Assembly (NCBI GenBank): GCA_021443235.1
Contig: JABUUJ010000054.1
Location: 35,095-42,910, forward strand
Direction of reading: 5' to 3'
DNA: 7,816 nt
Source: Muribaculaceae bacterium
GTDB taxonomy: Bacteria > Bacteroidota > Bacteroidia > Bacteroidales > Muribaculaceae
A model generated the notes under the pieces. The model was given only the letters and a program-made list of their open reading frames with translations, searched no databases and was not told the origin of the DNA. Below are positions 1 to 6,173 of this stretch, in pieces; within the stretch, counting starts at the first letter, position 1, and the number at the start of each line of letters is the position of its first letter. A program made the position numbers and the translations under genes.

Positions 1-453
1 CTGCTCTTCGTCGGGGAGTTGCTGCACGGGGGGCACGTTCTCGTCGGCGAGCGTGTCGATTTGCACTGCGGCTGTAGCATGGGGCGCGGGTTGAGCCTCA
101 AGATATTTTTTGAGCTGGCTCTCGACGTTAACCGCCAGTCCGCCAGCGAGTTTTTTCACGTCGCCCACAGTGCCGCCATCGTTTTCGCGGCTTTTCAGGT
201 CGCGATACATGTCGTCCCAGTTGCGCTTGCCCTTGTAGGCGGTGTTGAGGTCGTCGAGCGTGTATCCTTCGGGGCTGCGAGCCTCGAAGTCGCCCGTAGG
301 CTGTCCGTAGCCGTCGTTAAGCACATTGGTTTGCGCCACAATGGCGAGAGCGTGCTGCCATTGTTGCTGCGAGAGCGTCGTCGAGTCGTCGAGCTGACAC
401 CAAGCGGCGAGCGCGATAGCTACAGCCGCACAAGTTGCGAGAATGCGTTTCAT
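1..453 (-). CDS. N-terminal part of an exported protein of unknown function (3' end outside window)
   Basis: The reading frame opens with ATG at 453-451 and stays open for 151 codons to the window edge, so the C-terminus is missing. Residues 1-19 look like a signal peptide: MKR, then an Ala/Val/Leu-rich core, then A-W-C before Q20. Cleavage by signal peptidase I after Cys19 is plausible. A lipoprotein is less likely because Trp precedes the Cys, which fits the lipobox poorly. The mature part is hydrophilic and acidic, with a Gln-rich stretch near residues 28-34, a Gly-rich segment (93-105), and a Pro/Gln/Glu-rich stretch from about residue 120 that looks like a flexible linker to a missing domain. 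I do not recognise a family. It starts only 2 nt after the stop of the actin/Hsp70-like gene, so it is almost certainly co-transcribed and probably translationally coupled. The location implies a periplasmic or envelope partner of the upstream proteins. An OmpA-like or other envelope domain further on is possible but not visible here. Confidence 0.88.
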   Translation of the reverse strand, partial: MKRILATCAAVAIALAAWCQLDDSTTLSQQQWQHALAIVAQTNVLNDGYGQPTGDFEARSPEGYTLDDLNTAYKGKRNWDDMYRDLKSRENDGGTVGDVKKLAGGLAVNVESQLKKYLEAQPAPHATAAVQIDTLADENVPPVQQLPDEEQ

Positions 454-455
454 AA

Positions 456-3400
456 TCATCTCATTGCGTTATAAGAAAGGTTATTAAGCAGGTTGTGGCG
501 AATCACGCCCACGATGGGATAGAAGAACGGCACGTCCTCGATGACGTCGGCTCCCTCATATCGCCCGTTGAGGAACGCGTTGATGCCAGCCGCCATATAG
601 TTGGGCAGGTCGTCGTTGACCACCTCGGCGAAGACCTTGAACACGTTCTTGTCGATGCCAAACTCGTCGCGCAAGTCCACGTCACACAGTGTGATAAAGA
701 ACTGGTTGAACGCCTTGACCTGCTCCACGAGTTTCTCGCGGTTGAGCTGATCCTTGACAGTGTCGAGCGTGAGCTCGTCTATGTCGAGCATTGAGTAGTT
801 GAACTTGAGCGCGTTGACCTCGCGTGGTGTATAAGCCACGGCATCGCGGTCGCCCAGCATCTTCACGCCACCGCGGCAGGTAATCTGCTTGGGGCACTCG
901 GTCTCGATTTTTATTGAGAAGTTCTCGGTGTAGCGCTGGCAGTAAACCTTCTCGACGATGAGTCGCGACAGCTCGGTGACCATGCCGGCATTGCCCACGA
1001 TGTTGAGGATCTTGGAGCCGGTGCCGCTGAAGTAGATCTGCTTGGGCATGCGGTAGTTGCGTGCCTTCATCGCACGGGCGATGTAGTAGATGATCGCGGC
1101 ATAGAAATACATGAATATGATTTTGCGCTGGCCGTCGTTGCGCAGCAGCGCGTTGTAGCTGTAGAGGTTGCGGTCGATCTCGCGCAGGGAGCGCAACTCC
1201 TCCACATTCTCAATCGAGAACAGATAGGCGTTGATGTCCTCGCTGCGCTGGCCGTCCATAATCTTGTTGAGGATGCTGGTGAGGTAGGTGATGTTGTTGC
1301 TGCGGTCGCTCTCGATGAGTTGCTTGAAGTAGCGGGTGTAGTGGGCCAGCAAGGGGTTGTGCTCGGCGTCCTTGTCGGCAAACGCGTCGCCAAAGATGGC
1401 GTTTCCGGCAAATCGGAACGACGAGATTGCCACGGGCTCGCTGCCCATGCCGTCGCTGGTGGGCTGATACACCACGACATCGCTGGTGCCGCCGCCAATG
1501 TCGATTGACACATAGCTGGCGCCATTCACGTCGGGACCTTTATAGTAGGCTGCCGGAGCGAGGCTCTCGGGGCAGTTGTGCAGCAACGACAGGTCGTCGC
1601 CAATGTAGGTGCGGAACAGGTCCTCCCAGGTGTCGCGCAGCTGGCGGCGGTCGCTGCCGCTCATGCTCACGGGGTAGAAATACACCACCTCGACGCGGCT
1701 CAGGCTTGCGCCCTCGAGCAGAGCCTTGGCCTTGATGAGCAGCACGATCTCGCGCAGGAACTCCTTGGCGAGGCGGCTGTCGCCCATCCACTTGAGGTTG
1801 GTGGCGACATTATATCCGTCAAAGAACTTGCGCTCATAGAGGAACGGGATGTTGAGGTCGTGGAACAGCTTGCTGCCGCCGTCGCCGTCGGCGTTCGACG
1901 CCAGCGACGAGCGCAGCGGGAAGCCATACACATTGTCGATGTCGCGCGGCAGGAACTCGATGCGCTGCACCTGCTCGGCGATGTCGAGGCTTCCGGGCTT
2001 GATGAGCGAGGCGATGAGCGCCTGTGCGCTGCTATATCCCATAGTGAGCGGCTGCGAGTTTTTGCCCTTCTCGGCCCACTCGACGTGGCTGTTGGTGGTG
2101 CCGAAGTCGACGGCAAACACCAGTTGGGCGCTCGACGGCGTGTAGGGTTTCCACTGTGGCACGATGATGCCCGTGTGCGAGCCCAGGTCGCTTGCCACGG
2201 TCGCCTCGATATAGTCAAACGAGCCGTTCACGTCATAGTAGGTGGTGTTGAACGGTGCGGTTGCCGTGCGTGTCTTGCTGGTGACGTTGACATCGTCGTT
2301 GCCGGTGCCGTTGTGGAGGAACTTGAGCGAGGCGTGCCCGTCGGGGAGCATCGAGAACAGCTGCACGGTGTAGTCGTCCTTGCTGCCTGTGCGCACAAAG
2401 GGGAACACCGAGGCGCTGAGCGTGGCGTTGACGATGCGCCCGGTGCCTCGGCGCTCGTCAAAGCGCCATGCGTGGTCGGTATTGGCCATATACACGCGTG
2501 TGAGGTCGATGAAGCGCTTCTTAACTGGGATGCGCAGTGTCACGCTCACGCTGCCGTCGCCATTCTCCACGATGTCGATGACGTGCTGGCCGTGAGTGCG
2601 TCCACACAGGTCGTTGCTGGTGAAGTAGTTGAAATAGGCGGGCTTGATGGGCAGCAGGTATCCGTTGCGAGCAACAAAGTCGCGCGACTGGAGGTTTCCG
2701 TCGAGGAAATGGTCGCTGTCGAGGGCGCCATTCACCTTGATGAGCGTGTCGGCGAGCAGGTCGACGGTGGTGAGATAGGGATACTCGATGCTGGTGGCAG
2801 GCAGCTTGCGCGACTCAACGGGCTGGCCATCGGTGAGCACCTGGATAGAGCTGTCCCACTCCTTGTCGATGTAGCGGTAGTGGTCAACGCTGCCGTTAAA
2901 GCCCGTGCGCAGCACCAGCGGCAGCACGGCGCCCCCAGGCTGGGCCACGGTGGGCGCGATGACAAAGTCGCTCGAGGCGGCCTGCTCGCGAATGTCGCGC
3001 ACGCGCTTGTGATAGAGCGTGGCGGCGCCCAGCACGTTCACCTGAATGTGTCCGGCAAAGGGCTCAAAGTCCTGATTGAGGCGGTCGAGCACGATGCTCT
3101 GCTTGTCGTGGCTGAGTGCGCTCAGGTTGGGTATCACCTCCACGATGCGGGCATAGACCTCGGGGCGGCGGTCGCGCAAGATGGCGGCATTGTGCATCAT
3201 GTAGCTATAGACGGCGCCCGCCTTCTCGCGCAGCGTGGGATAGGCGTTAAACAGCAGGAACATATAGTAAACGAAGTCCTCGTCGCGCTCCCACAGGTGG
3301 CGAGTCGATGAGAACAGCGACACGCCTTGCTCCACCTTGATGGCGTCGATGGGCCGCGCCGCCGGTGCCGCCATCACTACCGAAGCGGGCGACGTGCCGC

Positions 3401-3869
3401 CTATCACCCTGTTTTCCCACATGATGATGTACCAGTCGCTGAGTTTGTCAAAGTTATAGACCTGCTGGTCGGCGGCGAGGAATAGTTGCAGTGTCTCGCC
3501 GTAGAGGCGGTGCAGCGGGTTGCTCTTGAGCCGCTCAATCTCCTCGCTGCGGTTCCACACCACGATGCGCAGGTAGTCTTTGTGGTTCTCAAAGTCGAAG
3601 AAGAGCTGCGCCACGTCGAGTGCGTTGCTCACCAGCCGCTCGTTCATCACTGCGCCGCGCAGTTGCGGGTTGGCGATGTTGGCAAAGGCGTTCTTCACCA
3701 GGTCGATTTGTGCGAAGGGGCTGGGGATGGCTGTGCGGGGGTTGCTCGACAGTCCGCCGTCGGGATCTTTGATTTGGGCGATGTCGTCGTCGCTGTAGGG
3801 TTCTACAGGGATCCAGTCGCCATCGATATTCTTAGATGTCTTGTTGCTATATGATAATACTTTACTCAT
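456..3869 (-). CDS. Large protein with C-terminal Hsp70/actin-fold ATPase domain
   Basis: This 1137-residue protein has no signal peptide or clear membrane segment and is probably cytoplasmic. The C-terminal half shows the Hsp70/actin-fold motifs in the right order: phosphate-1 VDFGTTNS (residues 587-594), a segment VVYFYPVSMSGSDRRQL (728-744) resembling the Hsp70 strand-helix before the hinge, CPESLAPAAYY (766-776) resembling the Hsp70 E-P-x-A-A-A-x-x-Y connect region, phosphate-2 SIDIGGGTSD (788-797), and an adenosine-type motif YFSGTGSK (946-953). ATP binding is therefore well supported, with Asp588, Asp790 and Gly792-794 as expected nucleotide-site residues. Residues 1-580 are unassigned. 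They look helical to about residue 300 and include a GGTSP motif at 157-161, then become more strand-rich. About 130 residues follow the ATPase. Hsp70 itself has the ATPase at the N-terminus, so this is not DnaK or HscA. A distant relation to SrfB-type actin-like proteins is possible but untested. It follows the tubulin-like gene after a 188-nt repeat-rich spacer and runs into the next gene with a 2-nt gap. The start at 3869 is the first ATG of the frame and gives a sensible N-terminus. Confidence 0.95.
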   Translation of the reverse strand: MSKVLSYSNKTSKNIDGDWIPVEPYSDDDIAQIKDPDGGLSSNPRTAIPSPFAQIDLVKNAFANIANPQLRGAVMNERLVSNALDVAQLFFDFENHKDYLRIVVWNRSEEIERLKSNPLHRLYGETLQLFLAADQQVYNFDKLSDWYIIMWENRVIGGTSPASVVMAAPAARPIDAIKVEQGVSLFSSTRHLWERDEDFVYYMFLLFNAYPTLREKAGAVYSYMMHNAAILRDRRPEVYARIVEVIPNLSALSHDKQSIVLDRLNQDFEPFAGHIQVNVLGAATLYHKRVRDIREQAASSDFVIAPTVAQPGGAVLPLVLRTGFNGSVDHYRYIDKEWDSSIQVLTDGQPVESRKLPATSIEYPYLTTVDLLADTLIKVNGALDSDHFLDGNLQSRDFVARNGYLLPIKPAYFNYFTSNDLCGRTHGQHVIDIVENGDGSVSVTLRIPVKKRFIDLTRVYMANTDHAWRFDERRGTGRIVNATLSASVFPFVRTGSKDDYTVQLFSMLPDGHASLKFLHNGTGNDDVNVTSKTRTATAPFNTTYYDVNGSFDYIEATVASDLGSHTGIIVPQWKPYTPSSAQLVFAVDFGTTNSHVEWAEKGKNSQPLTMGYSSAQALIASLIKPGSLDIAEQVQRIEFLPRDIDNVYGFPLRSSLASNADGDGGSKLFHDLNIPFLYERKFFDGYNVATNLKWMGDSRLAKEFLREIVLLIKAKALLEGASLSRVEVVYFYPVSMSGSDRRQLRDTWEDLFRTYIGDDLSLLHNCPESLAPAAYYKGPDVNGASYVSIDIGGGTSDVVVYQPTSDGMGSEPVAISSFRFAGNAIFGDAFADKDAEHNPLLAHYTRYFKQLIESDRSNNITYLTSILNKIMDGQRSEDINAYLFSIENVEELRSLREIDRNLYSYNALLRNDGQRKIIFMYFYAAIIYYIARAMKARNYRMPKQIYFSGTGSKILNIVGNAGMVTELSRLIVEKVYCQRYTENFSIKIETECPKQITCRGGVKMLGDRDAVAYTPREVNALKFNYSMLDIDELTLDTVKDQLNREKLVEQVKAFNQFFITLCDVDLRDEFGIDKNVFKVFAEVVNDDLPNYMAAGINAFLNGRYEGADVIEDVPFFYPIVGVIRHNLLNNLSYNAMR

Positions 3870-3872
3870 AAA

Positions 3873-3890
3873 ATCAAGTTTATCAAGTTT
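3873..3890. repeat. 9-bp direct tandem duplication before the Hsp70/actin-like gene
   Basis: ATCAAGTTT occurs twice with no spacer (3873-3881 and 3882-3890), ending 4 nt upstream of the start codon at 3869. On the coding strand this reads AAACTTGAT twice. It lies in the 5' leader and could be a regulator site or a simple slippage product. No paired -33 element could be seen to make it a promoter. Confidence 0.6.
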
Positions 3891-3905
3891 GAAGTAAAGT
3901 TGAGA

Positions 3906-3926
3906 GTTTATAGTTTATTGTTTAAC
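3906..3926 (+). repeat. Three-unit GTTTANN heptamer array (short inverted arm)
   Basis: Three 7-bp units (GTTTATA, GTTTATT, GTTTAAC) lie in perfect phase. They are inverted relative to the 13-unit array at 3964-4054. Positions 3906-3924 are the exact reverse complement of 4015-4033 (19 nt), so the spacer could fold into a long-armed AT-rich hairpin in RNA or as a DNA cruciform. Confidence 0.85.
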
Positions 3927-3937
3927 GAAATCTTGAA

Positions 3938-3953
3938 TTTCGAGAACTCGAAA
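3938..3953. other. Small inverted repeat (possible hairpin) in the spacer after the tubulin-like gene
   Basis: TTTCGAG and CTCGAAA are perfect reverse complements separated by AA. In RNA the loop would open to about four or more nucleotides, leaving a stem of roughly 5-6 bp. It lies 105 nt downstream of the tubulin-like stop codon, between the two heptamer arrays. It has no convincing U-tract on the coding strand, so I do not call it a terminator. Confidence 0.5.
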
Positions 3954-3963
3954 AACACTATAC

Positions 3964-4054
3964 TCTAAACCTTAAACTCTAAACACTAAACACTAAACAT
4001 TAAACTTTAAACTCTAAACAATAAACTATAAACAATAAACTTTAAACTTTAAAC
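3964..4054 (-). repeat. Thirteen-unit GTTTANN heptamer tandem array
   Basis: On the + strand the array is 13 consecutive 7-bp units of the form NNTAAAC, reading GTTTANN on the coding (minus) strand. There is no indel: TAAAC is invariant in all 13 units, while the first two positions vary among TC, CT, AC, AT, TT, AA and TA. It lies immediately 3' of the tubulin-like stop codon (4058-4060) and fills about half of the 188-nt spacer. Fixed core and free two-base positions indicate either selection on a 5-bp core with exact 7-bp spacing, or old duplication followed by drift confined to two positions. Function unknown. Confidence 0.95.
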
Positions 4055-4057
4055 AAG

Positions 4058-5572
4058 TTACTTTAGGCTCTCGTAGCGCTCGTCGATGATTTTCTGGGCG
4101 GCGCGGTTAAAGAGGTCGAGCAACTTGAGCTCCACCTCGTCGGGGGCATATACTGCGTTTTGGCTCAGGCGGTTCATCTCGCTCAGGAAGACGTTGTGGT
4201 CAACCTTTTTGCGTCCCAGCAGGCCCTTGACGGTGTTGAGGTCGTGTATGGCCTTGTTCATGTCCCACTCGCCGATGTTGAACATCTCGACGCTGCGCAT
4301 ATTGTTGTACATCTCGGTAATCCAGTCCTTGTAGGCGCCCATAAACTCGCCGTTGAGCGTGCGGAAGAACTGCGACGCGAGGAAGTCGGGCTTGATTTGG
4401 GGCTTATCGTTGGTATATCCCTTGCCGATGGTGTCCTTGAAGCCGCGGGCAAGGTGCAGAAACAGCAGGTGGAACTTCACCAGCTTGTCGTAGATGAGGG
4501 CGCGCGTCTCGCTGCCCAGCGCCTTGAAATCGACCGAGAGCACGTCCTTGTCGAGGGCATACTCATAGGCAGTGGCTGGCAGCGGATAGCCGTTGTCGTC
4601 GCTGAGGTGCGAGGTGGGCAGGCCGGCAAACTTGAGCGGTGCCATAGCCCCCACGAGCTCAATCATGTGGGCGCGGTTGCGCTGGCCGTGCTCGCCCGGG
4701 TCATAGAGATAGGGCACGCTCGCCACCTGGTCGCCCAGGTAGAAGATTGTGTTGAGGTTGCTGTCGTTGCTGCCTGTGAGGGTGTCTTTGTAGTAGTAGA
4801 GCGCGCTCTGCGTCTTGACGATGAAGTCGGCCTTGTCGATGCGGTGGTCGTCGTTGTGCTCGAGCGAGAAATAGGGCAGCACGGTGAGCCCGCCGATGGG
4901 GGCCTTGCGCAGCACGTCGCGGTTGTTGATGTCGAGGTTGGCGGCCTGACGAATGTTCTTCACCATGATGGGGAATCCGGCGGCTCCGGTGCCACCAAAG
5001 ATGCTGCTGATGAAGAAGATGCGGTCGCCAGCCGAGAACACGTTGGCAAACGCCTTAAACTCGTCGCTGTCCTTGATTTCGTTCAGCGCCACGCTGCCTA
5101 TGTTGGGCGAGCCCACAAAGCCTATGTTCATCTTGTTCTCGAGCTGCTCGTTGCTGAACAGCAGCGACGACAGGGCCTGGTTGGCCTCGTTCATAGTGTC
5201 GTAGCCTATAAACTCGCCGAACTTGTTGCGCTCCACGGCACTCAGGTTGAAGATGAAGGTGTCGTTGAGCTGGATGCTCGAGTCGCGCATGATTTCGCGC
5301 AGCGTGACGATGCGGTTGGCAAAGAAGCCGTCCACGTCGGTGCGGTTGCCATATAGCTTGTTGCGCAGCATGCGGTAGGCGGTGAGCAGTGCCTCGGTGC
5401 GCTTGAGGTCCTCGTTGCCCTTGTGCGGGTCGATGATGATGGGCACCAGCTCGAGGTTAGGCACAGGCTTGCCGTTCTCGTCGAGCGGTCGCACGCCGGC
5501 TGCCGATAGCATCAGCATTGACTTGAGCACTCGCGACCCGGTGCCACCTATTGCAAAGATGAATAATCTCAT
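4058..5572 (-). CDS. Tubulin/FtsZ-like GTPase-fold protein
   Basis: This 504-residue cytoplasmic protein has the two glycine loops of the tubulin/FtsZ superfamily. A T1-type loop, FAIGGTGSRV (residues 6-15), follows the first strand at the very N-terminus. The tubulin signature (T4) loop SSIFGGTGAAGFP (189-201) corresponds to FtsZ GGGTGTG. After T4, IGGLTVLPYFSLE (226-238) matches the strand leading to the conserved PF of FtsZ, and PIIIDPH (44-50) occupies the place of the T2/T3 region. GTP binding is likely. A catalytic T7 loop (NxDxxD type) is not obvious. VDF at 347-349 is the nearest candidate and lies farther from T4 than in FtsZ, so an insertion or loss of hydrolysis is possible. The protein is longer than typical FtsZ and has no FtsZ C-terminal peptide, so this is not the division FtsZ. 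It resembles the divergent tubulin-like families (Tubulin_2 or FtsZ-like type) rather than TubZ, though I cannot decide which. The ATG is 11 nt into an AT-rich leader, next to heptamer repeats. Confidence 0.93.
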   Translation of the reverse strand: MRLFIFAIGGTGSRVLKSMLMLSAAGVRPLDENGKPVPNLELVPIIIDPHKGNEDLKRTEALLTAYRMLRNKLYGNRTDVDGFFANRIVTLREIMRDSSIQLNDTFIFNLSAVERNKFGEFIGYDTMNEANQALSSLLFSNEQLENKMNIGFVGSPNIGSVALNEIKDSDEFKAFANVFSAGDRIFFISSIFGGTGAAGFPIMVKNIRQAANLDINNRDVLRKAPIGGLTVLPYFSLEHNDDHRIDKADFIVKTQSALYYYKDTLTGSNDSNLNTIFYLGDQVASVPYLYDPGEHGQRNRAHMIELVGAMAPLKFAGLPTSHLSDDNGYPLPATAYEYALDKDVLSVDFKALGSETRALIYDKLVKFHLLFLHLARGFKDTIGKGYTNDKPQIKPDFLASQFFRTLNGEFMGAYKDWITEMYNNMRSVEMFNIGEWDMNKAIHDLNTVKGLLGRKKVDHNVFLSEMNRLSQNAVYAPDEVELKLLDLFNRAAQKIIDERYESLK

Positions 5573-5578
5573 TTTAAA

Positions 5579-5606
5579 GTTTATAGTTTAGTGTTTAGTG
5601 TTTAGA
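5579..5606 (+). repeat. Four-unit GTTTANN heptamer array before the tubulin-like gene
   Basis: Four in-phase units (GTTTATA, GTTTAGT, GTTTAGT, GTTTAGA) are followed by a decayed unit, GTTTTCT. The array begins 6 nt upstream of the tubulin-like start codon and is inverted relative to the large array beyond that gene's stop. The gene is therefore bracketed by opposing copies of the same repeat. Confidence 0.9.
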
Positions 5607-5614
5607 GTTTTCTT

Positions 5615-5654
5615 CGCTTAGACGCTTAGACGCTTAGACGCGTAGTCGCTTAGG
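5615..5654 (+). repeat. Five-unit 8-bp tandem repeat (CGCTTAGA)
   Basis: Three exact copies of CGCTTAGA (5615-5638) are followed by CGCGTAGT and CGCTTAGG in the same 8-bp phase. It follows the heptamer array by 8 nt and differs from it in period and GC content, though both contain a TTAG core. It lies in the leader of the tubulin-like gene. Confidence 0.92.
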
Positions 5655-5683
5655 CGAGTAATTATAAAGCGAGCTCGGCGAAG

Positions 5684-5698
5684 CCAATTAAGAATTGG
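5684..5698 (-). other. Hairpin just after the four-helix membrane protein gene
   Basis: CCAATT and AATTGG pair perfectly around a 3-nt loop, starting 4 nt after the TAG stop at 5705-5703. The stem is short and AT-rich and no T-run follows on the coding strand, so it is at best a weak terminator or a 3'-end stabilising structure. The next gene on the same strand starts about 110 nt further on. Confidence 0.45.
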
Positions 5699-5702
5699 AA
5701 AA

Positions 5703-6158
5703 CTATTGCGGGAAGGGGGTGTGGCGGCAGTTGGTGCTCCACCAGCGCATCGCCAGCGAGGCGACGGTGAAAAGCAGCGCCGTCATCACAAAGAGCGTCA
5801 TCACAAAGTGGGTGGTCTCGCTGGGATAGTCGAGGCCGGCGCCACGCAGGGTGCTGCTAATCACGGCGTAGCACACGATGGGTGTTACCAGTGTGACGCA
5901 CGCCAGCACTCCCAGCCAGTGATACCAGCGGTCGAAGTTCACCGAGTTGATGGCATAGTAATAGACCGCCGCTCCACCCCACGCCATGCCTGTGATGACA
6001 TAGGCCACAGTGGGATAGAGGCTCATGTTATAGAGCTGGTCGTTAAAGCCCTGGTTGAAATACATCATCTCAAAGATGTTGCTGTTTTGGCTGTAACTGA
6101 GCACGAGAAACAGGAGCGTGATGACGATTCCCGTTATCAAAAATACCAAATTCTTCAT
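5703..6158 (-). CDS. Small four-helix integral membrane protein, unknown function
   Basis: This 151-residue protein has four predicted transmembrane helices at about 4-21, 50-70, 80-100 and 116-138. Basic residues lie at the N-terminus (Lys2), in the short loop between helices 2 and 3 (Arg77) and at the C-terminus (Arg138, Arg145). The first outer loop (22-49) has no Lys or Arg. The positive-inside rule therefore gives N-in/C-in, with the Asn/Tyr/Met-rich loop 22-49 and the loop around 101-115 facing the periplasm. There is no catalytic motif and no family I recognise. The start lies 15 nt after the stop of the lipoprotein gene, so the two are very probably co-transcribed. It could be the inner-membrane anchor linking the cytoplasmic tubulin-like and Hsp70/actin-like proteins to the lipoprotein, but this rests on context alone. 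Confidence 0.92.
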   Translation of the reverse strand: MKNLVFLITGIVITLLFLVLSYSQNSNIFEMMYFNQGFNDQLYNMSLYPTVAYVITGMAWGGAAVYYYAINSVNFDRWYHWLGVLACVTLVTPIVCYAVISSTLRGAGLDYPSETTHFVMTLFVMTALLFTVASLAMRWWSTNCRHTPFPQ

Positions 6159-6173
6159 TTCTTATCGTGTGGT

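Noticed and set aside
19..474. A 151-codon open frame on the + strand at the left edge
   Set aside because: It is antisense to the exported-protein gene, which has a proper signal peptide and sits 2 nt from its upstream neighbour; the + strand frame has no recognisable features.
1578..3311. A 577-codon open frame on the + strand opposite the Hsp70/actin-like gene
   Set aside because: It lies wholly antisense to a gene with clear ATPase motifs. Its protein is rich in Val, Ala, His and Glu with no coherent domains, as expected from the complement of GC-biased codons.
3870..3900. Separate promoter for the Hsp70/actin-like gene (TAAACTTG as a -7 element)
   Set aside because: It has one mismatch to TAnnTTTG, no -33 box at the right distance, and would place the transcription start almost at or past the ATG.
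3906..4054. CRISPR array
   Set aside because: The repeats are 7 bp and directly adjacent, with no spacers of constant length and no cas genes.
4058..5572. Housekeeping division protein FtsZ
   Set aside because: The glycine loops differ in detail, T7 is not evident, the C-terminal FtsZ peptide is absent, and the neighbours are not division or cell-wall genes.
5684..5698. Rho-independent terminator between the membrane protein and tubulin-like genes
   Set aside because: The stem is only 6 bp and AT-rich, and no T-run follows on the coding strand; kept only as a hairpin.
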